Below are positions 15,601 through 23,544 of a stretch of DNA of 45,551 nt, piece after piece. The stretch is from a virus. Where the stretch lies: positions 1 through 45,551 of IMG/VR virus record IMGVR_UViG_3300026544_000007; one strand, 5' to 3'. A program made the translations under genes and the position numbers. Each line of letters opens with the position of its first letter. Position 1 is the first letter of the stretch. The notes under the pieces are model-generated. The model was not told the DNA's origin. It did not search any database and was given only the letters and a program-made list of their open reading frames with translations.

Positions 15601-17547
15601 TTAAAAGTCTGTCTCTTCTTGTTTATCTACTCCATAGTCAAATCCTTTTCTGTCTTCATTTGGTTTCTTATCTGTGCTAATTAATCTTCCAGTCTTAAAA
15701 TCAAATGAAGCATACACCCTTGTTCCAACCTTATAGCCTACATCCCTGTTCTTAATACAGTGAAAACAAGTTAAGCATCTCTCTTCCATTGTCTCAGCAA
15801 TAGTATTTCTTTCAATACCTATAACAGCATTAGCCCAGAATGTTATAGAACCAGACCCTCTAAAGTCACTGATCTGTACCGCACCTCCTGCTTCATGAGC
15901 TTTCCTTTCACCATATGGTCTTTTAAGATGCGACAGTAGTATGAGACTAACAGGCTGTTCATCCTTAAAAGTTCCAAGTCTCTTCATAGTAGTATCTATA
16001 GCTTGAACTGAACCAGCTCTACCTTCTTTCTGATTGTGTTCAAAGGCTGTTAAATTATCAATGATAAAGTGCTTATAACCTAAAGCTAAAGCTTCTTCAC
16101 AAACCTCAAGTACAGAATCAACATCCTTTCTTCCTTCCAGGTCTCCTATCATTAACATATTATCGTCACATATTTTATCTATTGCTGCATCTGCTTGCTC
16201 CTTTGTATAATCACGCATTGATGTATAGTCTGGATCATCTGGATCATTAAGAGGTGGAGCTGTTAAATCCTTACCAATTAATTCACCAGCAAAAGACCGA
16301 ACTGTTTTCTCTGCTTGTTCTTCAAGATAGATAACAACCACGGGTTCTTTATGTTTATTAATAAGATGATCAACGATTGTCTTAGTTGTCTTAGTTTTTC
16401 CAACACCAGTGCCAGCACCAAAGACATACAGGCTATGCTCTCGTATGCCATAAGTTACTGCATCTAATTCAGGCCAAGGCCAAGACAGCCCCATTACAGG
16501 TTGTTCCTTTGCTTTATCTCTGTACTTACTTGCACCTGCTACGACTCCACCCTCAAAAGGATCTACTGGATTCCACCAAGAATCGACAAACTCTTTCTCC
16601 TTCCCTTGCATAAGACAATCATTAGGATCTTTGCATGTACTTGGCAGTGACAGCTTAAAAGCTTTAGAACGAAATAACTTAGCTACACCTCTTGTAAGTT
16701 TATGACCAACTTCATCATCATCAAAGCATAGTATTATCTTCTTGAATTTATTAATCTCTTCCTTCTGATCTATAATCTCTTGAAGCGCACACTCTCCCTT
16801 ATTAGGAGACCATACATGGAAAGGAATATCCTCCCACTTAGTACCCTTCCTTGACTCTTGAAGCATTTGCTGAGATGCCATAGCATCACATTCCCCTCCA
16901 ACAAGTAAGAGAGTATCCTTTCTGCCTCCCCTGCTTAGTATCTCAGACATAGTTATCTGACCAAACAGTAGTCCTTTACCCCACAACCAACCTAAGTGTC
17001 CATATCTAAAGTCTTTGGGTAGAGTTCTACATTTAGCTCCCTTCCAATTACCTGACCTGTCATACTGTGGATATAAGTGCTTGTCAACCTTTGCATCCTG
17101 GTCGTGTCCAACCCTAACGTCATAGAACTTGGCAATTTCTCCTTTAATATGTCTTGTAACCAAGTTCTTAATCTTGAGTCGCTTGAAGTATTCATAGTCT
17201 AATTCCTTCTCCTTGAGCATATGCTGCCGTTCTTCTTTTGTTGATACATCCCATCTATCCTGACCTCTCATACCTGAAAGGGCAAGATGCCGGAGAGCAG
17301 AGCTGTCTAACTTACCCTCCTTGCATAACTCTTTGAACTGCTCTATACTATACTTTATGTTTCCATTAATTTCCATATCAAGTATAGGATCGTCTGAATC
17401 AGGTGCAATATAATAAGTCTGATTATTCTTATGCCAATGCACTCTATTACAGAAACGACCACCATCTGAGAAGACCATTAAGTTGGTCCCCCTCTGATCA
17501 TGTCCTGTCTCCTGACACATAGGACAAGGCTGGTTCATTACTATCAT
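15601..17547 (-). CDS. Primase-helicase (T7 gp4-like)
   Basis: 648 aa (T7 gp4A: 566). The N-terminal zinc region has C8, C11 and C33 with His residues at 37 and 39. TOPRIM motifs are GGECDA near 217 and LCFDDDE near 273. The RecA-type helicase has Walker A GAGTGVGKT at 377-385 and Walker B HFIIDN. It ends KQEETDF, an acidic tail with terminal Phe like the SSB. It unwinds DNA and primes lagging-strand synthesis. AGGAG lies 7 nt before the ATG; the dyad lies just upstream. Confidence 0.95.
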   Translation of the reverse strand: MIVMNQPCPMCQETGHDQRGTNLMVFSDGGRFCNRVHWHKNNQTYYIAPDSDDPILDMEINGNIKYSIEQFKELCKEGKLDSSALRHLALSGMRGQDRWDVSTKEERQHMLKEKELDYEYFKRLKIKNLVTRHIKGEIAKFYDVRVGHDQDAKVDKHLYPQYDRSGNWKGAKCRTLPKDFRYGHLGWLWGKGLLFGQITMSEILSRGGRKDTLLLVGGECDAMASQQMLQESRKGTKWEDIPFHVWSPNKGECALQEIIDQKEEINKFKKIILCFDDDEVGHKLTRGVAKLFRSKAFKLSLPSTCKDPNDCLMQGKEKEFVDSWWNPVDPFEGGVVAGASKYRDKAKEQPVMGLSWPWPELDAVTYGIREHSLYVFGAGTGVGKTKTTKTIVDHLINKHKEPVVVIYLEEQAEKTVRSFAGELIGKDLTAPPLNDPDDPDYTSMRDYTKEQADAAIDKICDDNMLMIGDLEGRKDVDSVLEVCEEALALGYKHFIIDNLTAFEHNQKEGRAGSVQAIDTTMKRLGTFKDEQPVSLILLSHLKRPYGERKAHEAGGAVQISDFRGSGSITFWANAVIGIERNTIAETMEERCLTCFHCIKNRDVGYKVGTRVYASFDFKTGRLISTDKKPNEDRKGFDYGVDKQEETDF

Positions 17548-17561
17548 GTTATTCTCCTGAG

Positions 17562-17576
17562 TCTAACAGTGTTAGA
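17562..17576 (-). promoter_or_regulatory. 15-bp dyad before primase-helicase
   Basis: Perfect dyad, six bases before the AGGAG of primase-helicase. It also supplies the TAA stop of the preceding basic protein. Confidence 0.75.
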
Positions 17577-17784
17577 CTTTTGTTAATGCCTTTAGAAAGG
17601 CTTGAATATCACTCATAGGAGTTGAATCTTCCTGTCTAACACTGTTAGACTCTTTGTATTCTCCATGCTTGATTGCCCGTTCTATTCTACGATTCCGTCT
17701 TATTAGTTTCTTATCCTTTGACTTGCTGGTCTTTAAACCTTTTACCTTGCGTGACTTAATAGGGATAACAGAACTAATCTGCAT
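17572..17784 (-). CDS. Small, very basic protein
   Basis: 70 aa from the ATG at 17784, chosen for AAGGAGG 6 nt upstream. The middle (KSRKVKGLKTSKSKDKKLIRR) is densely basic and fits nucleic acid binding. A 15-bp dyad is read through in frame as SNSVR. The last 14 codons begin with an ATG that has its own dyad and AGGAAG upstream, so a 14-residue internal product (MSDIQAFLKALTKV) is possible. Function unknown. Confidence 0.65.
   Translation of the reverse strand: MQISSVIPIKSRKVKGLKTSKSKDKKLIRRNRRIERAIKHGEYKESNSVRQEDSTPMSDIQAFLKALTKV
17635..17649 (-). promoter_or_regulatory. 15-bp dyad inside the basic-protein gene
   Basis: Perfect dyad located within coding sequence, 59 bp from the next copy at 17562-17576. 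AGGAAG and an in-frame ATG follow, repeating the hairpin - ribosome site - start layout. Confidence 0.7.
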
Positions 17785-17944
17785 GTCTAACCTCCTTCTT
17801 ATTACAGTAATCACCAGGCTCTACATAAAACTTCTCAGAACAAGAGTCTCGATGCAAACAACCCATACAGGTATTTAATCTTATATTATAGTTGCAAACA
17901 ACTTCATGATGCCTAATACTTTCTACTCTAATTGATTCTGACAT
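17774..17944 (-). CDS. Small Cys-rich protein (56 aa)
   Basis: Begins MSESIRVESIRHHEVVC, with TCMGCLHRDSC in the middle and one more Cys near 47, suggesting a metal site. AAGGAG precedes the ATG, and its end overlaps the start of the basic-protein gene by 11 bp. It is the first gene after the triple promoter region at 18.07-18.29 kb. Function unknown. Confidence 0.75.
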   Translation of the reverse strand: MSESIRVESIRHHEVVCNYNIRLNTCMGCLHRDSCSEKFYVEPGDYCNKKEVRHAD

Positions 17945-18069
17945 ACTTAAACTCCTTGATAGTTGATAATGATTCTTGTTACTTCTTATACTATACTCTC
18001 TTATACTACTTATACTACTATAACTACTATACTCTCTTGTTATTTCTTTTCTCTCTCTTTCTCTCTATC

Positions 18070-18087
18070 CTATACTGGTCCCTAAAT
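18070..18087 (-). promoter_or_regulatory. Phage RNA polymerase promoter
   Basis: ATTTAGGGACCAGTATAG on the minus strand, one base from consensus near the 5' edge. It is followed by a purine-rich leader of about 80 nt. Confidence 0.82.
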
Positions 18088-18181
18088 AAATAACAAGAAA
18101 ACAAGAAGTAGTTTTACCTTGTACCGCTATAACTTATCTAATATTTCTTAGTTACCTTAACTACTATTCTCTCTCTCTTAT

Positions 18182-18199
18182 CTATACTGGTTCTTAATT
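18182..18199 (-). promoter_or_regulatory. Phage promoter variant (AATTAAGAACCAGTATAG)
   Basis: The GGG block is replaced by AGA (AATTAAGAACC). The same variant recurs at 27028, again beside a standard copy, so it may be a weaker or differently timed promoter. Confidence 0.65.
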
Positions 18200-18273
18200 A
18201 AGAATATGATCTTAACTTGTACTTACTCTTTACATTCCATGTTTCTGCATCTTAATTCTTCATACTCCCAGTC

Positions 18274-18291
18274 ATATACTGGTCCCTAAAT
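18274..18291 (-). promoter_or_regulatory. Phage promoter variant lacking the start G
   Basis: ATTTAGGGACCAGTATAT on the minus strand: the binding half is intact but the initiating G is T. It lies just after the RNA polymerase terminator. Possibly weak or inactive. Confidence 0.55.
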
Positions 18292-18295
18292 AAAT

Positions 18296-18329
18296 AACAA
18301 GAAAACCCTGACCTAATTAAAGGCCAGGG
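18296..18329 (-). terminator. Rho-independent terminator after RNA polymerase
   Basis: Minus strand: CCCTGGCC, loop TTTAATTA, GGTCAGGG (one G-T pair), then TTTTCTTGTT. It closes the early transcript immediately before the middle promoters. Confidence 0.88.
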
Positions 18330-18355
18330 CTTGAAGTTAGTTACTGTTAAGCTAA

Positions 18356-21004
18356 TTAACCAAAGGCATAATCAGACTCAAGTACCATTTTTATATCAAG
18401 ATCACCTGTATTTGGTACTTGAATATCTATCTCTTCCAATAAAATAGCTTCATTATATTCAAGTAACTGTTTAAGTACATCATTATCATTGTACATTTTA
18501 ACAAATGTTTCCCTAAGTAATATCCTTAGTTTAGGTGTATCACAAGCATGAGTCCCAAAATCATCATGAACAACTGCTATTCCGCTAAAACCTGCATCTT
18601 CAAAAGCATTAACAGCTAAGGTCAAGTGACTTGCATCCATACTGTGTACAAAATTAGGAGAACTTGAGCTTTTCATTTTGTTTAAGTCTAATGTCATAGT
18701 CTCTTCTGAAACAGAAAACCTGGTATTACCTAAGAGTTGGGTTTTAATTCTCCTTGCCTTACATTCAAATTCTTTTTGTTCAACTATAAATCCAGTTGGT
18801 GTTTCCCATTCTACATGACTTCCTGCTTTTGTCATATAACTGGATACATCTTTAATAAATTGCATAGCATCTACCGCCGAAGTTACTGTCTCATTCAGAG
18901 CTTCCCATATCATTTTAGCGCATACTGTTTGAGCAATCTTTAAACTGATTCCTTCTTCACCATAAGATGCAAAAGAATGAACCTTGATAGGCTCTCTCTT
19001 TTCTGCTTTAGCTTGTTTGTTCTCTTTTTCTTGTAGTTCCATAAAGTAATTTAAGGTGGTATCCATGCACCTAATAAAGGTAGAGCCATACGTTTTAGTC
19101 ATAACAGGTGGCTTGGTTAAACTTCTATTTATACCATTTTTAATTGACAGTAATGAACTTGCAATTTCTTTTAATGTAGCAGGGCTGATAGGTGTATTAT
19201 TGTCCTTTACTTCAAACTTAGTCTGTCCAGTCTCAGCTATTTCCTTTAATTTCACTATAACAAGATCAGAAACTTGTTTATATATATCCTTTGGTTTATT
19301 TCCTGGTACTAAGTTAACGGCTGAACCACCAATTAAATCACGAAGCATTGCTGAATAGTGTTGCAAACCAGAGCATGAACCATCTTGAGAACAAGCAATA
19401 TAAGATATAAAGTTAGCTTCATCCTTTTCACTATCAATCCAATCAGCAAGTGCAGCCCACTCAAAACACCAGTTAAGGAACTGCCAGGGTTTATCAGCAC
19501 CAGCCCATGCTGTATTAGTAAGTGGATCAACTACAAAGTCTCTTATATCATCTGTCATATCTTCAATGAACTGAACTCTTTCATCGAATGTACACTTATC
19601 ATTCCCAAACTTACCAGCACCATGTACTGCTAACCAGTACTTACCATCTTTACCTAATGCTTTACCTTTAGCAAATCTAATTAAACCCTTCTGAAAATCA
19701 TCACCTTGTGGAGAGATAGTATCAGACTTAGCATAAAATCTACCCCTTGAGTCCAGTGTATACACAAAGTAAAACTTATCAAAGTCTTTGTACATATCCG
19801 CTGTACTTAGTGTGCTATGAAAAGATATATATTTAGCTTTTCTTGTATTATCTGCTTGATATATACTTGTTGCTTCCCTTCTCCAATCAATAAAGTCTGA
19901 CCATTCCTGTTCTGTTAAAACTCTTTGTAGTTCCTTACCTTTAAAGTCTGAAAATTCAGTAGGTACAGGACATGCTGGTATTTGGTAAGGCTCTCTTTGT
20001 GGCATAGCTAAGTCAATACCTAATGCCTGAATATCCTTAGCAACTCCAAGCACATCCTTAGCTATGCACCAGGGTATACTTTGCAGTGTATTAACAGCTT
20101 TATAAACCAAAGGCATTTGCTTTTTAGTTAATTTTCTTAATTGAGACTTTCTACACTTAACAAGCGGTAACGTTTCACTAATCTCCGGTATATGATAACC
20201 ACCATTCACTGGACTAATCCAATCTTTTGGTTGAATAACGCATGGTCTATAAGCTGGAGCTTGTTCTTGCATTATAACTTTATATTCATCTATCCAACTA
20301 CATACTGTATTAGTAGGAACAAGTCTTGTAACTTCACTATATTTATTTGTTCCTTTCTTTTTAAAACTGTTAATCTTCTTAAATACAGGCTGCCCTTCAA
20401 ATGTAATATTATCCAGTATGATAGTAATAAGCATTGAACCAATATGTATATGAGCGTCTATACCCCATGGTTCCCATCTTGTAATTGGTTTAAAATCTTT
20501 AGTCTCTTTAGATAGTTTTCTTTCACCAGCCATTAAAGCTTTTTTCTTGTGATCATAAGATTTTGATCTTGCTTTATTATATGTTTTTTTTATCTTTGTA
20601 ACATAAGCTTTTGAATGTTTTTCTAAGGCTTCAAATCTCACTTGATCTTCAATCTTTTGTCCTATCTTAATGATAATAGCATCTAAGTTAGTCTCTTTAA
20701 CAGACTGGTCTATCGCTGTCTTTAAGGCAATAAAACTGGCTATTTCTGGTTTAACCAGTTTAATATAAGCAAGGGCTTTTACTGGCTTCCCTCTTCTACC
20801 AGTATAGTATTTAATATAAGCCTGGATAGCATCTGACATAGGTTCAATTAAGTTGTTTATGATACGTTTATTCCATTGTGTTTCTGAGCTTGAACCTTTC
20901 TTTATAGCATTATCATTCTTTTTATGAAAGCGCTCAGTTCCTGCCAGCTTCATACCTATTTCAAGTTTTACTTGAAGTTCTGTTAGTTCTTCAATAGTTT
21001 TCAT
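18356..21004 (-). CDS. Single-subunit DNA-directed RNA polymerase (T7 gp1-like)
   Basis: 882 aa, the T7 length. The palm motif DGSCSGLQHYSAMLRD places catalytic Asp541 (T7 D537); the fingers motif is KPPVMTKTYGS; the second catalytic Asp lies in VVHDDFGTHACD, where T7 has HDSFGT. FVHSMDASHLTLAV is also conserved. It should recognise the promoter set described here and take over transcription of middle and late genes. It lies in the early block behind the sigma70 promoter at 22955. AAGGA precedes the ATG. Confidence 0.97.
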   Translation of the reverse strand: MKTIEELTELQVKLEIGMKLAGTERFHKKNDNAIKKGSSSETQWNKRIINNLIEPMSDAIQAYIKYYTGRRGKPVKALAYIKLVKPEIASFIALKTAIDQSVKETNLDAIIIKIGQKIEDQVRFEALEKHSKAYVTKIKKTYNKARSKSYDHKKKALMAGERKLSKETKDFKPITRWEPWGIDAHIHIGSMLITIILDNITFEGQPVFKKINSFKKKGTNKYSEVTRLVPTNTVCSWIDEYKVIMQEQAPAYRPCVIQPKDWISPVNGGYHIPEISETLPLVKCRKSQLRKLTKKQMPLVYKAVNTLQSIPWCIAKDVLGVAKDIQALGIDLAMPQREPYQIPACPVPTEFSDFKGKELQRVLTEQEWSDFIDWRREATSIYQADNTRKAKYISFHSTLSTADMYKDFDKFYFVYTLDSRGRFYAKSDTISPQGDDFQKGLIRFAKGKALGKDGKYWLAVHGAGKFGNDKCTFDERVQFIEDMTDDIRDFVVDPLTNTAWAGADKPWQFLNWCFEWAALADWIDSEKDEANFISYIACSQDGSCSGLQHYSAMLRDLIGGSAVNLVPGNKPKDIYKQVSDLVIVKLKEIAETGQTKFEVKDNNTPISPATLKEIASSLLSIKNGINRSLTKPPVMTKTYGSTFIRCMDTTLNYFMELQEKENKQAKAEKREPIKVHSFASYGEEGISLKIAQTVCAKMIWEALNETVTSAVDAMQFIKDVSSYMTKAGSHVEWETPTGFIVEQKEFECKARRIKTQLLGNTRFSVSEETMTLDLNKMKSSSSPNFVHSMDASHLTLAVNAFEDAGFSGIAVVHDDFGTHACDTPKLRILLRETFVKMYNDNDVLKQLLEYNEAILLEEIDIQVPNTGDLDIKMVLESDYAFG

Positions 21005-21034
21005 TGCTATCCTTTATTAGTATCTTAATAGATT

Positions 21035-21061
21035 ATAGCCCGATAAAGTGTACCGGGCTAT
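21035..21061 (-). other. Hairpin between early genes
   Basis: ATAGCCCG and CGGGCTAT form an 8-bp stem. No T tract follows on either strand, so it is more likely an mRNA processing or stability element than an intrinsic terminator. Confidence 0.5.
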
Positions 21062-21074
21062 TAATAATCATAAC

Positions 21075-21452
21075 TTATCTTTCCATAAAAACTACATCGG
21101 CAGCACCAGCCGTCCAGTTTGCTTCTCTTCTTACTTCTTTAAACCCATGTCTTTCATAGAAAGAAACAAGATAACCATCAAAACAATCTAAGTTATTAGC
21201 TCCCAGTATAACAGCGTTAGACAATATCTTATCACCATTACCTTTAATAGCTGAGAAGACACTTGTTAGTTCACCGGATAGACTAACAGCAAATCCCATA
21301 AAAGCAGGATTACCGGATAAGTAATAGCTTGCAGTATCATCTTTAATTTCATTCCATGCAGTAGTATTATCTCTTATCACTTTATAGTTTTCCTGTACAA
21401 ACTTTAAAGCTTCAATAAATTCATTCTTTGATACTTTTCTAAAGTCTTTCAT
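21075..21452 (-). CDS. Small GNAT-like protein, early
   Basis: 125 aa. The end, LDCFDGYLVSFYERHGFKEV followed by NWTAGAADVVFM, matches small phage proteins usually labelled acetyltransferase: FYERHGF is the closing GNAT helix-strand motif, though the acetyl-CoA loop is weak (KGNGDK). Made before the phage polymerase acts, it may modify or inhibit a host factor; T3 and T7 early genes do this, but the target here is unknown. AAAGGAA precedes the ATG. Confidence 0.65.
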   Translation of the reverse strand: MKDFRKVSKNEFIEALKFVQENYKVIRDNTTAWNEIKDDTASYYLSGNPAFMGFAVSLSGELTSVFSAIKGNGDKILSNAVILGANNLDCFDGYLVSFYERHGFKEVRREANWTAGAADVVFMER

Positions 21453-21465
21453 GATAATTCCTTTA

Positions 21466-21645
21466 TTAAACTGATAGTATTGTAATGATTATAAGGTTAA
21501 CTAAAGCCAAAGCTGCTAAGTTAATCCAGTAACTGATACCTCGTTGTTGTTGTAATTGCTCAAGCTGTACAGGTTCAGGTTGTTCAAGTATCTGCATTAG
21601 CTTATCAGGATAAAGTCTTCCTATAATATCTAAGTATTCATCCAT
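21466..21645 (-). CDS. Small early membrane protein (59 aa)
   Basis: Starts MDEYLDIIGRLYPDKLMQIL, has a Gln-rich linker (EQLQQQ), and ends with one membrane segment (INLAALALVNLIIITILSV). It fits a C-tail-anchored inner membrane protein. AAGGAA lies before the ATG. Such early microproteins often exclude other phages or inhibit host enzymes; no specific role is supported. Confidence 0.7.
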   Translation of the reverse strand: MDEYLDIIGRLYPDKLMQILEQPEPVQLEQLQQQRGISYWINLAALALVNLIIITILSV

Positions 21646-21667
21646 TTTATTTTCCTTTAAAGCTTTA

Positions 21668-21691
21668 AGGGCTTAGCATAAACTAAGCCCT
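21668..21691 (-). terminator. Hairpin after the 275-aa early gene
   Basis: AGGGCTTAG, loop TTTATG, CTAAGCCCT: a perfect 9-bp stem directly after the stop codon. The tail (TAAAGCTTTAA) is only partly T-rich, so termination may be leaky, as suits genes downstream in the same early unit. Confidence 0.6.
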
Positions 21692-21699
21692 GGTTATAA

Positions 21700-22527
21700 T
21701 TATTTAAGTTTCAGAGCTTTAATCATAGCATCCTTAGCAGCTTTTAAGGCCTTAGCTCCTTTAGGACACGTTTTAGCATTAAAGATGATTGCCATAGTTC
21801 TGTATCTTTCATTGATCTTGCTTGCCGTTGCTGTCTCTTCAATACCTAATACAAGGTTAGGCTTATTTGCTTCAAACTGAGGTAAGTACACTGTATTAGC
21901 TACTTCCTTCTTAGGTGCTGCTTTTTCAGCTAACTTACTTTCCAGTTCAGATATCTTCTTTAAGAGTTTAACATTCTGTTTAATAAGCTTATCAAGCTGA
22001 TTTTCTGTATCAGTTTCGGAACCAGTATTAGGGCTGAGATTGGAAGCAGCATTAGAAGATGCAGTATCAGAGTTGGTAGTAGAAGATGCAGTATCTTTTA
22101 TAGTATCTTTCATTACCTTAGTAATAGGATCTGACTTATCTTTAATAGTTGGAAGTGCTGGAACAGAAACCTGTTTAATAGTTGCAGGTTTAGCAGTAGC
22201 AAGAAGGGCATTAACAGCCTTAGTAGTTAGTTTACCCTTAATTGCTAAGTCTTTGGCTTCTTCTTCAATCTTACTAAAGACCTCTTTAGATGCGTGAACC
22301 AAGAGGTTTAGGACTCTCATACTGCAACCTTTAAACTCTGATACTTCTCCAAAGTCATTATAGATTTTAACCAAGTTGTATGCTTGAGCTTTCCGAACCT
22401 GGCAAGCTGTATTAGCCCACTCAATCCAATCCTTAGCAGGTCTTGAATCTTTCTTAAACATTTCTAAAGCTTCGGACAATAGCTGTCCAGCTTTGAAGTG
22501 GGCATCTGTAGCAGCTTGGATGTGCAT
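21700..22527 (-). CDS. DUF3102-like protein with degenerate J-like C-terminus
   Basis: 275 aa. Residues 1-90 (AGQLLSEALEMF, WIEWANTACQVRKAQAYNLV) resemble the DUF3102 or helix-turn-helix style segment of phage and plasmid proteins. A Ser/Thr/Asn-rich linker (about 145-175) and a coiled coil (about 178-205) follow. The C-terminal 55 residues (LVLGIEETATASKINERYRTMAIIF...) follow a J-domain layout but have FNA where HPD is required. The start is uncertain: the ATG lacks a close ribosome site and the frame is open 22 codons upstream. Function unknown. Confidence 0.7.
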   Translation of the reverse strand: MHIQAATDAHFKAGQLLSEALEMFKKDSRPAKDWIEWANTACQVRKAQAYNLVKIYNDFGEVSEFKGCSMRVLNLLVHASKEVFSKIEEEAKDLAIKGKLTTKAVNALLATAKPATIKQVSVPALPTIKDKSDPITKVMKDTIKDTASSTTNSDTASSNAASNLSPNTGSETDTENQLDKLIKQNVKLLKKISELESKLAEKAAPKKEVANTVYLPQFEANKPNLVLGIEETATASKINERYRTMAIIFNAKTCPKGAKALKAAKDAMIKALKLK

Positions 22528-22583
22528 CTTTATAGCCGTTGCAATGCTATCCAGCTTTTCCTTATCTAATTTGTTATCATTTG

Positions 22584-22898
22584 TTAGGTATCCTTGATAG
22601 GCTTAGTAGGCTTAGGAGATGCAGTAGCTTTAGTAGGCTTAGTAGCTTTCAAGTCCTTAAAGTAAGTCTTGATGATGTTTTCTTTGATATGGCCTAATGC
22701 TTGTACATAAAGTGTCTTAGTTCTAATAGATGCAGTATCTTGTAAAGATACTTTGATTCCAAGTGGAAGACTTTTAGTATTCCATAGAACTAATTTAAGG
22801 GTGCTTTTAGCATCTTTTAATAAGCCATCTTTGTTAAGATCATCTGTAATCTGATTGATTGCTTTTCTGATTGCTTTCAAGTCTTCAAGTTCTGTCAT
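22584..22898 (-). CDS. First early gene, hypothetical
   Basis: 104 aa. N-terminal helices (MTELEDLKAIRKAINQITDDL), a middle beta part, and a Lys/Pro/Thr-rich tail with repeated KPTK (ATKPTKATASPKPTKPIKDT). It is the first gene behind the sigma70 promoter, with TAGGAGA before the ATG. First early genes of T7-like phages usually counter host defence or metabolism (T7 gp0.3); the sequence itself gives no family. Confidence 0.75.
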   Translation of the reverse strand: MTELEDLKAIRKAINQITDDLNKDGLLKDAKSTLKLVLWNTKSLPLGIKVSLQDTASIRTKTLYVQALGHIKENIIKTYFKDLKATKPTKATASPKPTKPIKDT

Positions 22899-22928
22899 GA
22901 TAAGTCTCCTATATGATTCAAGTAGTTG

Positions 22929-22945
22929 CCTGGATTTGTTCCAGG
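22929..22945 (-). other. 5' leader hairpin of the early transcript
   Basis: CCTGGA, loop ACAAA, TCCAGG (6-bp stem) just downstream of the -10 box. Being at the extreme 5' end, it may protect the early mRNA. Confidence 0.6.
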
Positions 22946-22954
22946 ATTAGCTAC

Positions 22955-22983
22955 AAGATACAGGAGTTAAAAAGCAATGTCAA
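22955..22983 (-). promoter_or_regulatory. Host sigma70 early promoter
   Basis: Minus strand TTGACA (22983-22978), 17-bp spacer, TATCTT (22960-22955). Perfect -35 and near-consensus -10 at ideal spacing. It starts about 50 bp before the first early gene and should be the entry promoter for the early block including the phage polymerase. Confidence 0.88.
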
Positions 22984-23254
22984 ACGATTTTTCAAGAAAG
23001 TTTAAATAAAGTTTTAAGTAGTTGGAATCATTAAGATAAAGAATTTAAGAATCAATTAGAATTGTCAACGAAGTTGGAACTAACTATTGATATTACCAAG
23101 GTATTAGATAGTAAGAACTAACAATTACTATTGTACTGACAAAGTCAGAACTACCGAGTATTAACAAGAACTTAAGCCAAGTCAGTCAAGGAAGGAATAG
23201 TAGTACCAACAAAGTTGGAGCTACCTGAGAGAGTTTGAGTAGGCTAACAGAGAA

Positions 23255-23299
23255 CAGTACTGGCAAGCAGGCTTAGCAGCCAAGCCAGTACTGGCAAGC
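23255..23299. repeat. Direct repeat CAGTACTGGCAAGCA
   Basis: Two copies 30 bp apart (start 23255 and about 23286); the second lies in the perfect 12-bp palindrome GCCAGTACTGGC at 23284-23295. Confidence 0.75.
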
Positions 23300-23439
23300 A
23301 CAGATGACTTTTCTTGCTTTTCCTTACTTTCTTAGTCTAACCTAACTCTTTCTGTCACTCTCCAAGGTTATTGCTGTAACTTACCAAGGTAGCTCAAGCT
23401 CAAGCTATTAGCTCTGCCTAATATTATTACTAAAACGGA

Positions 23440-23483
23440 CAGACCTGGATACTTAATATGGTTAGGTTTATTAAGTTAGGTCT
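23440..23483. repeat. Imperfect inverted repeat
   Basis: AGACCT-ggat-ACTTAATA pairs with TATTAAGT-t-AGGTCT around a ~10-nt loop. This is the longest hairpin in the middle of the gene-free tract. Confidence 0.65.
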
Positions 23484-23544
23484 GGATTGCTTAGTTAGCT
23501 CCAACGAAGTTGGTATACCAAGGCTTGTACTGTAACGCTCCAAG

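Larger units (their letters stand above)
17945..18355 (-). promoter_or_regulatory. Gene-free middle promoter region
   Basis: 411 bp without a credible gene. It contains the terminator of RNA polymerase (18296-18329), three tandem promoter motifs (18274, 18182, 18070), and a purine-rich leader at about 17985-18069 similar to those at 445-584 and 27040-27179. This is the main switch point into the replication genes. Confidence 0.85.

Noticed and set aside
23040-23075. Second sigma70 promoter (TTGACA at the 23065 dyad)
   Set aside because: The nearest TATCTT is 24 bp away, outside the workable spacer range, and no better -10 was found.
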